From NCBI GenBank assembly GCA_033675215.1, contig CM066203.1, positions 23,727,444-23,791,443 on the forward strand: DNA of 64,000 nt, in the 5' to 3' direction. Below the pieces are notes generated by a model. The model had not been told where the DNA came from. It ran no database searches and saw nothing but the letters and a program-made list of their open reading frames with translations. Of this stretch, positions 22,209-34,869 are shown one piece after another. This DNA comes from Rhodiola kirilowii. Lineage: Eukaryota; Streptophyta; Magnoliopsida; Saxifragales; Crassulaceae. Position numbers and translations under genes: made by a program. The stretch's first letter is position 1. Every line of letters begins with the position of its first letter.

Positions 22209-25200
22209 AACGAGGTTCTATGAGATTGAAAGAGAAAAAGGCCGATTTATTAAGTTCCTCATGGGACTTAATGAATCTTTTGCTCAAATAAGGACACACA
22301 TACTTGCTCTAAGGGAATTGCCAAGCATAGATGTGGGTTATCATATGGTAGCTACCAATGAGGCCGAGAGAAACATTGCCAAAGTTGCTTGCATAGAAGC
22401 TTCAGTCATGGCTTTTGCCATAAATGTCCCATATCAAGGCTCCAATAATGTGCATAAGCAACAATTTCAGTCACATCAGTATGTTCAATCACCATGAGGC
22501 AACTTCAATGGAAAAGTGAAACAGAGGCCATTTTGCACCTATTGTCAACTCAATGGACACACACGGGAGCAATGCTATAAATTGAATGGATATCCACCGG
22601 GACATCGACTTTACAAAGGAAAAGGCAGCAATAAGAGCTCAAATTCCAGCATTATGACTCAAAAAACAACACTACTGATGTTGTATCTAATACTGGTGGT
22701 AACATTTCTCAATCAAGTCCTAACCATTTTACTGATGATGGTAATATATTCACTGTTGAGCAGGCTAACCAACTGCTGAGTATGCTTAAACAACACCAGA
22801 AGGGAGCTGTTGATGTAGGGGATAGCCAATGCCACATGGCAGGTATTTGTAGTTTGATGTCATATTCCCTTGGAAGGCATTCTTCGATTGTTGACAGTGG
22901 GGCAACAGACCATTTTGTCTGTGATATACATGCTCACTAATACATACTTATTGCCCAAAGAATGCTATATTAGCTTGCCCAACGGGAGTGCTATTGTGGT
23001 CAGTTCAGCAAGGACATATATGCTGCAGATTGGTTTAAAATTGCTTGATGTCTTTTATGTTCCCAGTTTCAAGTATAATTTACTCTCAGTTAGTAAATTG
23101 GTGGCTGATAGTCATTGTTCAGTTACATTTACTAAAGAATTATGCCTTATTCAGGACTTAGCAAAGAAGACCACTTTGGTGATTGGTAAGCTTTTTGGAG
23201 GATTGTATAGAGTTGAAGATCACTCTACAATTAGTGCGGCCAACAATACTACAGTAAGTGCAGTCAACAAAGTTTTTATTCGAACATGGCATTATAGGAT
23301 GGGCCATATGTCTTTTGATAGGATGCACACGTTATTATCTAAATGCATTCCTCATTTGAGTATGAAACCAGAAAAACTACACTGTGAAGTTTGTCGATTA
23401 TCAAAGCAAAATAGACTGAAGTTTTCATTAAGTGATCATGTTTCTATTGATAATTTTGATTTGGTGCATTGTGATGCTTGGGGGCCATTTCACATTGAAA
23501 CAATGAGCGAAGCCAAATATTTCCTTACCGTAGTTGATGATAAGTCGAGGAGTGTGTGGACTTATTTGATGAAGATGAAAACAGAAGTAGCAGATTTATT
23601 GATGCAATTCTTTGCTCTCATAGAAACTCAGTTCAACAAAAAGATAAGAGTATTGCGGACTGACAATGGAGGCGAGTTTATTATTTCCAGATTGCATACA
23701 TTCTTGACATCAAGGGTTGCATACACCAAAGCTCGTGTGCCTAAACTCCGCAACAAAATGGCATTGTCGAAAGAAAGCATAGACATATTCTTGATTTAGC
23801 AAGAGCCCTGCGGATACAATCAAATGTGCCTAAGGTGTTTTGGGGTGATTGCGTACTTAATGGCAAGTCTCCTTTTGAAATATTATTCGGAAGACCTCCT
23901 CCATTAGATCATCTTCAAGTCTTTGGTTGTCTATGCTATGTGAGTACTATTTCTAATTTCGGAGATAAGATGGACCCAAGAGCTACGACTTGCATATTTT
24001 TGGGGCATCCTTATGGCAAGAAGGGGTACAAAGTATATTGTCTTGCATCTAAAAAGATTTATATCAACAGGAATGTGCATTTTCAGGAAAACATATTTTT
24101 GGGGTATCCTTACCAAGGCTCTTCTTGTGCTTTGGATATTACTCGTGCCACTCCTATTCCATTGATTGTTCCTGATATTCCAAGTGTTGATGAACAAGTT
24201 TGTAGTCCTACTGGAAATACTTCACTAGATGCTACTTTGGTTGATATTCATGTCCCCATCAATGAAGAATCAAGCAATCATGAGCATATTCAACGGTCCC
24301 AAAGAGTGCTGAAACCTCCTGGCTGGTTACAGAATTATGAGTGTCATTCCACAGTGAACTATAATTCCCCACATGACATTGAAAAGTATGTTTCTTATGT
24401 CTCATGCTCTTCTAATCACAGACATTTTCTGGGCCAAATTAGTCTGCACAAAGAACCAAAAACATATACTCAGGCTGCGAAAGATCCACTTTGGCAAGAA
24501 GCTATGAATAAAGAGATTGCATCTCTTGAGCAAAATCAGACTTGGAGTTTAACTTCTCTACCACAGGGCAGTAATGGGTTTTTAAGATCAAACATCATTC
24601 CGATGGTACCATTGAAAGGTACAAAGCCCGCCTTGTCGCAAAGGGATTCACTCAAGTCGAAGGTATCGATAACCATGACACGTTTGCACCGGTGGTCAAT
24701 ATGACAACAGTTCACTGCTTGTTATCCGTGGCAGCAGTTCGTAACTGGCCATTGTATCAATTGGACGTTAATAATGCATTCCTGCACGGAATTCTCATTG
24801 AGGAGGTTTATATGCAGCTGCCACCGGGTTTCTATCCGCAAGCTAGACGACAAGGTCTCGTATGTAAGTTACAACGCATCATATATGGCCTTAAACAGGC
24901 TTCCCGTCAATGGTTCTCGCGTTTTAGTGACGCCTTGCTTCATTTCGGATTCCATCAGAGTATGGAAGACTATTCCCTTTTTACACTATCAAAAGGCAAT
25001 GATTTTATTATCCTGCTGGTGTATGTTGATGATGTCGTGTTAATTGGCACTTCTCCCTCATTAATTTTCAAGGTGAAGAGTTTTATCCATGATATGTTTA
25101 TAATCAAAGATCTTGGCACTCTGAAATACTTTTTGGGGGTTAGAAATTGCACGTTCCTCCAAGGTTATTTTCCTCAACCAGCGTAAGTATGCGCTGGACA

Positions 25201-25981
25201 TCTTAGTTGATCATCAGTTTATGGGGTGCAAGCATATCCGCACACCAATGGAAACAAAGCATGGTCTTGGTTTGTCCACATGTACACCATTGGCTGATCC
25301 TTCTATTTACAGAAGGTTTATTGGCCGCCTTATCTATCTGACTATTTTTCGACCGGACCTCGCTTTTCCTATGCATATCTTGAGCCAATATATGCAAGCA
25401 CCCACTGATGACCATCTGTGTGCAGCCCATAGGGTGCTTCGCTATATCAAGCTTGCCCCGGCACAAGGCTTGTGCTTCTTCGCAAGTTCCTCTTTCACAT
25501 TGATCGCCTTTTGTGATGCGGATTGGGCGAGGTGTCCAATAACTAGGCGCTCAGTTAGTGGATATTGCACAATGCTCGGCTCTTCCGTCATGTCATGGAA
25601 AACTAAGAAGCAAGTTGTTGTTGCCCGCTCCTCGGCAGAATCCGAGTATCGCGCCTTAGCTAACGTTTGCAGTGAGGTGATTTGGTTGATCCGTCTCCTA
25701 GCAGACATGAAAGTCACTGTCAGCACTCCTATCCGCATTCATTGTGATAATCAAGCAGCCCTCCACAATGCTCGGAATCCGATTTTTCATGAGCGAACGA
25801 AGCACGTTGAGGTTGATTGTCACTTTGTTCGTCATCATGTCAATTCTGGTCTCGTCCATCCGACATTCATCAGCACGCATGATCAACCCGCGAACCTTTT
25901 CATAAAGCCCCTGTCTCATGATCGCCTTCTCTTGCTCTGTTCCAAGCTGGGTGTAAGTAACTTCTTACATCATCCAACTTG
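22209..25981 (+). other. main coding part of the copia element (gag end to RNase H)
   Basis: Domains can be recognised in copia order: the end of gag with a CCHC knuckle near 22540, a protease motif (DSGATDHF) near 22895, GAG-pre-integrase (TWHYRMGHMSFDRMH) near 23290, an integrase core, the GKSPFEILFGRPPP region, reverse transcriptase with [11 protein letters not shown] and YVDDVVLI, and RNase H with DADWARCP. The region is broken in several places and no longer encodes a polyprotein. Confidence 0.88.
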
Positions 25982-25990
25982 AGGGGGTAT

Positions 25991-26218
25991 TGGGCATATA
26001 AATTCTTGTAGGGCTATTGTGTATTTATAACTTTGGGTTGACTGTTGTAAAGTGCAAATGTGTAGGGATCATATTATATTTTTAGCCTGTATATGAGTTG
26101 GGCATTCTTCATTATTTCAATTAGGGTTTTCGACTGTTCTTCTCCAAATCTCAATCCCGCTGTGCAAGTTTTTCGATTGTCTCCGGCGGCGTCAGGAATC
26201 AGGCGATAACCTTCCACA
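25991..26218 (+). repeat. 3' LTR of the copia element, 228 bp
   Basis: It starts TGGGCATATA after the purine tract GAGGGGGTAT and ends CTTCCACA at 26218. The last 23 bp are identical to 3050-3072. Host intron sequence (AAATCTGGTGCGTGATAG, also seen at 2625) begins at the next base. It is the nearest possible promoter to the IRR-like coding region, whose ATG is 182 bp downstream. Confidence 0.88.
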
Positions 26219-26400
26219 AAATCTGGTGCGTGATAGTTTTTAATTAACAGTTTAGCCTCTTGGATGCAATAAGAATATAGACAACGAGGAGTGAATTTGC
26301 TGGATGGGGTTTTTTCTTTTGATAATCTCGTGAGCTTGGGGTTAGGTCAGGTACTGTTTCAAATTTGTGGTTTTGACTGATTTTTGGGTTATCAGGGGTT

Positions 26401-29400
26401 ATGGCTGATAGGAGTTTATCGGTTGTAAAGCCAGTATGGATGAAGCAGGCGGAAGAAGCGAAAATTAGGAGTGATGCAGACAAAGATGCTGCTGCTAAAG
26501 CAGCATTTGATGCAACATTTAAAGGGGTTGAGAATAACGGGCCTGCTAAAACTGCAGATTCTTCAGATAGTGAAGCTGAAGAATCGGAGGAGAATTTGGC
26601 GAAAAAGCCTATTGGACCTGTTGACCCTTCGAAATGCACAGCTTCTGGTGCTGGGATTGCTGGTGGCACAGCTGGTGCAGCTTCTACTTTTGTTCTGGTG
26701 ACGAAGGATTCTGATGGAAGGAAAATTCCAAATGGGGGTGCAGAGATTAAGGTGAAGGTGTCTCCTGGTGTTGGTGTTGGGGGTTCAGACCAAGAAGGGA
26801 TTGTGAAGGATCTAGGTGATGGTACTTACACCATTACCTACGTGGTTCCAAAAAGAGGCAACTATATGGTTACTATTGAGATAAATGGGAATCCTGTCAT
26901 GGGTAGTCCCTTCCCAGTATTTTTCAGTGCTGGCACTCCCTTCACTGCAGGTACTCTTTACACTGTTCAAGAGCCTTGGTAGTTTTGGGTTTGGATTATT
27001 TGTTTAATTGAAAGCTAATACTTTCGTATATCAAACTTATATTTGATATGATTCTCATCTTTTTCTTACACTTATTTATTTGAAAGTTAAATAATTTTTC
27101 TTAGGCAGGTGGAGCATTTTATTCATTTTTGAGTTCAACCTACTAATTATATGTTTGTAATGGATTTTACTTGCGTGTTTAAGTCGTTTTGAGGTACCAT
27201 ATTTTGTAATTTATTGCAGGTACAAGTGCGGGTGGAATCCTGGGCTTGTCACCTGCTTCCAATTATCCAAACATGGTTAATCAAACAATGCCGAACATGC
27301 CAAACTATTCTGGGTCTGTCTCGTCTTCATTTCCAGGACTGCTTGGTATGATCCCTGGAATTATAAGTGGTCCCTCTGGTGGTGCAATTTTGCCAGGTAT
27401 TGGAGCATCGCTTGGGGAAGTTTGTAGGGAATATCTGAATGGCAGGTGCGCTAAGGCAGACTGCAAACTTAACCATCCACCTCAGAATCTGCTTATGACT
27501 GCCTTAGCTACAATCACAAGCATGGGAAATCTCAGTCAAGTGCCAATGACACCTTCAGCAGCTGCTATGGCTGCTGCTCAGGCGATTGTTGCTGCCAAGG
27601 CTCTTGAAGCCCATGCTAAACAAATGCAAGCACAACAAAAGTTCTCTAAAGATGCAAGTGGTATATCCAGAACCAACCGGTTATTAAATATTTGTGTCTT
27701 ATTTGAGTACCCGTAATTCAAAATAATCTGAATTTAGTGAAAACAGTAGTTATGACTCCCTTTAAGGTCTGTGGTTTACACTAAATAACAATGAATGAAA
27801 AGAATGGTTTAAAAATATACCGACCCTTTTATCTCTAAGTGTCAGGGATAAAAATGCATGACTCCACCGTGATTAACATATTTACGTTCTGGAAAATATA
27901 AAACAAGAAAGGCATTCATAAACGAGCTATAAATCCAAATGGTTGCAAAAAGAGCACGCAGATTATCATATTTTAGACCTCATGTTGTTGCATAGAAATG
28001 TGTCCTCTGTACATCCTCTTAATTTTTCAGTTTCTTCGTTTTGAGTTCATGTTAAGTTAGTAATGATATCTTTATTCTTTGGGTTTTCATACCAGATTCT
28101 ATGGATGAAGCAGGTAAAGCTGACGCACTAAAGAAAACTCTGCAAGTCAGCAATCTAAGCCCCCTTATCACTGCAGATCAGTTGAAACAACTCTTTAGCT
28201 TCTGTGGCACAGTTTTGGAATGTACCATCACTGACTCGAATCATTTTGGCTATGTTGAATATTCAAAACCAGAAGAAGCAACTGCTGCTTTGGCTCTGAA
28301 CAATATGGATGTTGCAGGACGCTCGCTGAAGGTTGAGATGGCTAAGACTGTTCCTCCTAAGCCGGCTACCTTAAATTCATCCTCGTCCCTTCCATTGATG
28401 ATGCAGCAAGCAGTGTCCATGCAGCAAATGCAATTTCAAAATGCTCTGATGATGCAGCAGAGTATGACTGCACAACAAGCAGCAAATCGAGCTGCGACTA
28501 TGAAATCTGCTACAGATCTAGCATCGGCTAGGGCTGCTGAAATAAGCAGAAAATTGAAAGTGGATGGAATTGGAGACGATGAGGCGGAAGCAGATCCAAC
28601 ATCCAGGTATGTTGTTTCACCAGTATTATCAAACATGCTGTAGTCTCTTTAACATGTTGTAGAATATTTAAAATAATTTCAAGCATAATCTAGACATTGC
28701 ATAGTTGCATTTGGCTTGTTCCACTATTTTGTGTGGGAGATACGGCCGGTTCTTTTCAAGTCAGGTAGCTTCTAACTGCATAGTTGCTGTACATACAACA
28801 AAAGTGAAATGTAATATACCTAGCAAATCCAGAATTGCTGTCGGGAATGTACCTAGGTCAATATCATATATAACTATTGTTTGCTAAATTTGGTTTGGAA
28901 ATAGTGCTGCACTTTCTGCATTCCTTGATTGGATGTTCTGTAAAAAAGTAATAGTTATCTAGTTTAGAAATCCATTATAATCCTTTGCAAATACTCGATC
29001 AGAATTTTCAAATATTAGGCGAAAGTCATTGTATTCTTTTTCGAACATGTCTGTGGTAAGATTTATTATACAGTTGTAAGTATTTGCGTGTAATGTCTTT
29101 CCTTCAATTGTTTCTTTCATAGATATCAGAAGTAGGTAAGTGGTGATTATTTACACCTATTTATATGATAGTCACCAATAAGCGAATCGAGACTGTTGAA
29201 AAGACTATTGCATGAGTTTTTTATGGTTGAATCAAACACATATGACAGTTCAGTTTTATTATTTAACAGACCCTCATCGCCTGTTCGTGCAAAATCTAAA
29301 TCCAAGTCTAGATCTCCAATCAGATACCGGGAAAGAAAAAGGTCTCGTTCCTATTCTCCATCTTTTCGGTTCTCAAGAAACCGCAGATCAAGATCACCGA

Positions 29401-30804
29401 TCAGGTCTCGAAAGTACTCGAGCTATGGTTATGGACGCCGTTCTTTCAGAGACACCAGGGATTACAATGATAGATATAGAAGACAGGAGACATATAGGCC
29501 CCACGAGCATCATTTATCTAGCTCGAGCAGACACAAGAGTCGGAGTATGAGTCCACATGAGTCTAGAAGCAGAAAGAGTAAAAGCCCCAGCCAAAGGAAA
29601 CGAAAGTCGCACAGAGAAACATCAGGATCACCAACACGCCGGGAAGACAGTTCTAGCCACAAGTCAAGGAAATCACATCGCTCTGATTCCAGATCCCCAA
29701 CACGAAATGAAGAAAGCAAGTTTTCTCAAAAAACTGAAACGGAAACTAGATCAAAGCATAGTCGACACTCACGGTCAAGATCTCCTTTCCATGGGAAAAG
29801 TCATAGGAATCGAGATGAAAAGTCTCATAGGAGTGATAGAAAGAGATCAAGGTCTCTTTCAGCAGATGGAAAACATCACAAGAGTAGTAGATCACCTCCA
29901 AAAAGAATTGGTTCAAGCAAATCAAAGGTCAAAAAGATCTCGAGATCAAGATCACCCGAAGGAAAAAGTTCCAGGGTCAGCATATCACCTCCAAGAACTG
30001 ATGCTGCCAAATCGAAGAGTAAGAGATCCTCCAGGTCAAGATCACCCAGAATAAGAAGTCGCAAGGTCGACATGTCACCTTCAAGATCTGATGCCTCCGA
30101 ATCAAAGATTAAGAGGTCCTCGAGGTCAAGATCGCTTGAAAATGAGGTTAGTGATTTAACCACAAAGCTGTCTGATGAAAAGAAAAACAAAGAAGGCCGC
30201 TCCAGGTCCAGATCCAGTAAACACAAAAGCCGTGGACCTGATAACTCCCCCAGCAGATCCGATGATATCCAATCACCACAAAGGTGCTCAAGGTCCAGAT
30301 CCCCGGCAGACAGGCATCACTACAAAGATAATAAACTTTTGAAAACCCAGAAACGTGATAGAAGACGCTCTAAATCAGTCTCGGTCGATGATGATCATAG
30401 AAGACGAAGCCGGTCACCTTCAAAAAGCTCAAAAGAGAAAAAATCTAGACACAAGAGACACTCAAGACCAAACCATGATAAAGAAAGATCTGTATCTCCA
30501 AATTTTGAAACTGCTAGCCCGGGCAGGGGGAAAAAAGAAAAAGATGTACAAGGTATGTTGGAATCCATTTACTGTTTATAACTGCACTTCTTCAAATTAG
30601 TGATTTCCAAATCTGACGTCATTTGTATCTACAGTGAATATTGGCAAATCCGGATCTGAGCAGGTGTGCACAGTGGATGCAGGTTATGATAGAAGATCCA
30701 AGAAGGATGAAGATATCCATACTGATGAGTTGGAACATATGATCGAGGATGTGGAATATCCTAGGGGTTCGTTCAAGACTCGTGTGAAAGCCGACTCACC
30801 CTGA
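26401..30804 (+). CDS. IRR: IRR-like RNA-binding protein (filamin-like, CCCH, RRM and RS domains), 984 aa
   Basis: Five coding exons join in frame: 26401-26950, 27220-27660, 28096-28606, 29270-30552 and 30635-30804 (2955 nt). The acidic N-terminus is followed by a filamin-type Ig fold (about residues 75-178), a CCCH finger (C252, C260, C265, H269), one RRM (about 345-415, RNP2 LQVSNL, RNP1 HFGYVEY), a Met/Gln-rich helix, and a long RS domain (about 500-925). Order and length match Arabidopsis At3g23900 (IRR), a nuclear splicing regulator of defence transcripts; function here is by homology. The reading frame is intact. The first non-coding exon is not adjacent: its copies lie at 1081-2468, and the preceding 182 bp are intron following a copia LTR. 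Transcription may therefore start far upstream or in the LTR. Confidence 0.95.
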
Positions 30805-32825
30805 TGCAGGGAAGAGTCTCAATGGTTCTGACACTGCTGAAAATGGGGCTTACTTGTGGCATCCTGGAAAAAAATATTGAACGTCCCTGAGTTCCATTAT
30901 GTATCAAAATTCCGCTAGACTTTGTGAGCGGAGACCGGCGTTCTTGTGGAAGAATCTATGTTGTAGGAGTTGCTGAACACTTACTCATACAATTTATGTC
31001 TCCTTCAATTGTTTTCTTATATTTTGCAGGTTAAAGTTGACTTATGGAACTGAGGTTGATGTGATATTCTTCTCAGTGAAGGTTAATGCTGACTTCATTT
31101 CTCCATGCATGTGATTGTAGCAAGCCTTTCATTGAAAATGACGTATGTTTTGTTAACTGTTAGTTATTTATCTTCAATAAGGAGTGAGCATACTGTTTAC
31201 ATTATTGTCATGATGTTCTCTTACGATTTGGGAAGCTTGATGGATATTACTCACTGTATTGCATTTGGTTTGAAGTCTAGGATCTGCTCGCCACTTGTAA
31301 ATTTGTACTCACTTTTTATTCAGCACATCTTAGAAACTTATACATAGTTTTCTGTCAAAATTTGGGGTAGTTCGCTGGCTTTGTTTGAGCTTGGATTGAT
31401 AAGCCTTTGTTCTCCATTGAGGATGACTGTGGGCAGACCATTCACTGCTAAAGGTCCTGTGGGCCTGTTGTACATGTACTGTGCAGGTTCCATGGTGTCT
31501 CAGGAGGAGTTTAATGAGGTCATCTGGTTGCCTTATTAGGTGTTAAATTATTTACAGCATGGAGCCACTGGCGTTCATGTGCTTGCATCAGGAGGCTATG
31601 CACCTCTATAATCTGGTATCGTCATTGCTCTCTGGAAGAATTAGAGAACCCTGCACATTCCCTCTAAGATTGGTTGTTGTCAATGTGTTATAACTTATAA
31701 TATGTTATATGAAGCCTTCTCCATGTATCTTAAAGTGCCTCTTTTTCTTTTTCTCTCTTTGTTTCTCCCTCTTTCTTCCACGAAATTATGTGGCTAGGTA
31801 AACACATTTCAAGTTGGGGGAAGATCATATCTAGCTGAAAGGATTGCACCAGCTGACAGCTTGTTGAATATGGAAGATGGCTTGTGTCGGTTACCCCATT
31901 TGAATTTGGGTTGGATGATATGTTTGGTGGTCTGGCAGGTAATAAAGGCTTTTGGTACTGGTGGTTATGTACCAACAGCCCCATGTTCAAAGCATGCAAA
32001 TTATTGTTTTCTTAGATTTGTATAAATGCGGTCTGACTACTGACTGTTAGTGCTCAATACAGCAATATTGTGCTTCTTCTCACTTGACAATTATCATGGG
32101 CTTTGGGGTTTTGTGTCATTTTATACAATAGTGAACAGATAGAGGTAAAACACAACTCTTTAGATTATCACCTTTTTGTGGGTAACAATGTCAGTCAGTG
32201 GATGGCTGGACCTTTTCCGATCAGGTTCTCTTCATGGGGCTTAAACTTATTCCGTGTTTCTTATGGTAAGGAACTTGCCATAGTCCGACCTGTCACCCAA
32301 ATGCATACATCCTACCCCTTTTTCTTTCTTTTCACGTTTGACCCTTTACCAGGGTGAAAAAGAAGGGTGGACTCTTCTTCTGTGCGGCACTGTCAAGGCT
32401 TTGAAGAATTTTGCCGGATGCCGTTGGAAGAAGACAATTTAGTAAATATCTAATATGTTGTTAGTGCCCAATAAACGCTTTATAAGTGTGGGACTTGATA
32501 GCTCCATTTCTTAAATTGTTGGCTATCCTTATTCCTTACATTACTCGACTCTCTGTAGCCGCGCGAGCAGTGGTTCCTCTACGTCAACCACTCAGGAACA
32601 GAGCTTGTTTTTACTTGATCGATCAGATGCTATGCTCATCTAAACTATCCAAAATCCAAACATAGCCACCGGGTTCAACCGTTCCTTTACCATAAAATAC
32701 CATTAGGTATGTACTTATTAACAGCCATTTGAAGAGATAGTTTTAATAAAATAATATTATTTTATTAGTATCACCAGCCTGTTGGCTTATAATTTTTAAA
32801 ATCAAACAATAATGCATTTTTATTA
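30805..32825 (+). other. 3' flank of the IRR-like gene; no second gene seen
   Basis: The 3' untranslated region follows the TGA at 30802-30804. A TATTTTGCAG acceptor near 31029 could end a 3'-UTR intron. Short open frames (31105-31347 and 32103-32357) have no recognisable domain. The stretch 31735-31790 is pyrimidine-rich. Nothing else could be supported up to the MITE at 32826. Confidence 0.5.
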
Positions 32826-33260
32826 GGGGAAGTAATATTGATGCCTCAAACTATCGTCATTTTTCAATTAAAGGTTCAAACTATCTATTTTTTTTCCAAT
32901 CAAGAGTAAAGTAAAAAAATAAATTGATCAATTTTTGAACAATCACTTTAACTTCACCGTGATTAAATTGCAAATTCAATCATGTGAAGCAAGTTGAAAA
33001 TAACCCGATGATCTCATCATAACCTCTTAACGTATTAAATCGATCTCTCTTCTTTAACACCAATATTTTTTTTTATTGAGTCGTTATTAATGGGATTCAC
33101 ATAACTGAGTTTGTAATTTAATCGCGGTGAATCTACGGTGCTCGGTGTTCAAAAATTGGTCAATTTAATTTTTATGTTGCCCTTAATTGAGAAAATTGAG
33201 AGTTTAGACCTTCAATTAGAAAAGAATGGTAGTTCGGGACATCAATTTGTACTTTTTCCC
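32826..33260. mobile_element. Mutator-type MITE, 435 bp
   Basis: The ends form an imperfect inverted repeat of about 60 bp (left GGGGAAGTAATATTGATG, right complement GGGAAAAAGTACAAATTGATG). A perfect 9-bp duplication TTTTTATTA lies at 32817-32825 and 33261-33269. No coding capacity. Confidence 0.82.
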
Positions 33261-33270
33261 TTTTTATTAT

Positions 33271-34752
33271 AAGGGAAAATGACAAGAAGGGGGCATGAAC
33301 TACCACATGATGTCAAATTACGGTCAGAACTATCAGAAATGACAATCAAATGTCAAATTAAAATCAAATGACAAAAATGGGCCATGAACTACCACTTAAT
33401 GTCAAATCACAATCTGAACTATTCAATATGACAATCAATGGTCAAATTTAATTTTCTTAATAGACACGTTACCAATGGACACTAGGCCTGAGCGTTTAGA
33501 CCCGAAAACCCGAAACCCACCCGAACCGAACAGAAAAAAGCCCGAACGGGTTGGTTCTTCTCGGATCGAAAACCGAACCGAAAAAAAACCTGAACCGAAT
33601 GGTGAGATTCGGTTCGGTCTCGGGTTTGCTTTTTTCTCGGACCGAAAGCCCGAACCGAACTGAAAATATGTGTTTTCTGTCAATTTACAGAAAAAACCTG
33701 AAAAAACTTGAATCGGCCCAAAAAAAACCGAAAAATCGTGTAAACCGAAAAAACCCGACCCGACCCCGAAAAAAACCCGAAAATCGTGAAAACCCAAAAA
33801 AACCCGACACGAACCCGAAAAAAAAACCGAAAATAGCCAAAAAACCCGAAAAAGCCCGAACCGACCCGAAACCCGAAAAATCGGGCTTTGGTCGGTTTTC
33901 ACTTTCAAAAAGACCGAACCCGAACCGAACCGAATTTTTGGGTTTCGGATTTTCACAAAATTAGGGACCGAACCGAACCGAGCCCAGGCCAAATGGACAC
34001 TATATAATTTCGTCAATTGATGGTATCAATTACTATTAAAATAATTATAAACACAAACTTTTAGTGTATCATTAAAAAAATTTATAAGATTTTTTTGATA
34101 TATTCTTAAATTTGTAACAAAATATATCAAGAAATTCACATAACAAAATGTTTTAAGAAATTTAAGAAATTCTTATAATATTTTAATTTATAAACTAAGA
34201 AAATTACGTTTTGATTCATGTTATTACTTTACATCAGTTAATGAATATTTTCGAGAGTCCGATTCCATTTTTGTTTGGGTAGAAAAGATGCGTCTTAATT
34301 CTTCAACAACATTTTTTGAATATGCTCGTACTTTGATTCATTTAAAGTGATCAAATAAATCAAAACAAATTTTTTTTAGTTATAAAATAAAAATATATCA
34401 AGAAATTTTTATTAGAAAATGTTTAAATTATAAACTAAAATTTTGTGTTATATTCATTTGATCACCTTAATATCAATTGACACCGTTAATCGATGGAGTT
34501 ATATAGTGTTTGTTAGTAATTTGTAATTTGTAATATGTCCATTAAAAAATTTGAATTTGACCCTTAAAAAAATTGAATATGACCATCAATTGTCATATTG
34601 GATAGTTCAGACTGTAATTTGACAGTAGATGATAGTTCATAACCCCTTTTTGTTATTTAATTTTAATGTTACCCTTGATTGTCATTTTTGATAGTTCTGA
34701 CCGTAATTTGACAGCAGGTGGTAGTTCATGACCCCTTTTTGTCATTTCCCTT
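33271..34752. mobile_element. long-TIR DNA element, 1.5 kb, non-coding
   Basis: The two ends are inverted copies over more than 250 bp (left AAGGGAAAATGACAAGAAGG, right complement AAGGGAAATGACAAAAAGGG). Each arm contains two tandem versions of a block with CATGAACTACCAC and a GACAATCAA word. Long arms suit a Mutator-like element, but I could not find a convincing target duplication. An hAT MITE (33483-33992) sits in the left arm and a SINE abuts the right end. Confidence 0.7.
33483..33992. mobile_element. hAT MITE, 510 bp, made largely of ACCCGAA words
   Basis: The 8-bp target duplication ATGGACAC lies at 33475-33482 and 33993-34000. The terminal repeats are TAGGCCTGAGC and, from the right, TTGGCCTGGGC. 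The interior is dominated by CCCGAA and CCGAACCGAA words on one strand, like the subterminal repeats of the hAT at 13230. Long open frames on both strands (33435-34016 minus and 33551-33964 plus) are by-products of this simple composition, not genes. Confidence 0.88.
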
Positions 34753-34757
34753 GTTAT

Positions 34758-34869
34758 TTTTTTTTATGAGGTTAGTAGATTAAAGTTAGTATCTGCTCAT
34801 TTTGAGCTGGTGAGGACTTGAATCCTGGCCACTTTAGGCGCAGGGGGACGCCCTTCCACTGGGCGAATC
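34758..34869 (-). mobile_element. tRNA-derived SINE, about 112 bp
   Basis: On the minus strand the element reads GCCCAGTGG (A-box-like) and GGATTCAAGTCC (B-box-like), then ends in an A-run (the T-run at 34758-34765). It is flanked by about 20-bp near-identical direct repeats, CTTTTTGTCATTTCCCTTG at 34735 and CTTTGTCATTTTCCTTG at 34871, each followed by TTAT. Boxes, A-tail and long duplication together fit a plant SINE inserted by LINE machinery. Confidence 0.75.

Larger units (their letters stand above)
3050..26218 (+). mobile_element. Ty1/copia element, broken, carrying a nest of later insertions
   Basis: LTR-derived sequence at 3050-3072 is followed at 3073 by TGGTATCAG, a primer-binding site of the initiator-Met-tRNA type used by copia elements. 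The parts run in copia order: gag (about 3167-3343, 12756-12971 and 22209-22640, ending in a CCHC zinc knuckle CTYCQLNGHTREQC), protease (about 22860), GAG-pre-integrase and integrase (about 23280-24000), reverse transcriptase with a YVDD box (about 24690-25140) and RNase H (about 25490-25940). A purine tract at 25981 precedes the 3' LTR. CACTA #1 and the inverted-LTR element split gag. The element is broken, with at least half a dozen breaks. Age cannot be read from LTR divergence because only one full LTR is present. Confidence 0.9.

Noticed and set aside
29510-30226. Minus-strand Leu/Ser/Asp-rich frames
   Set aside because: They are antisense to the RS-repeat exon of the IRR-like gene, whose repetitive codons keep the opposite strand open.
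31380-32460. A second host gene downstream of the IRR-like gene
   Set aside because: Short frames do not connect by splice sites and show no family pattern; treated as 3' flank.
33435-34016. 193-aa minus-strand open frame rich in Phe, Gly and Ser
   Set aside because: It is the complement of the ACCCGAA word array in an hAT MITE. Both strands are open because of composition, and no domain is present.
34735-34757. Nine-base target duplication for the long-TIR element at 33271-34752
   Set aside because: Several alignments of the flanks were tried and none gives a convincing match. The SINE duplication at this border explains the repeat seen here.
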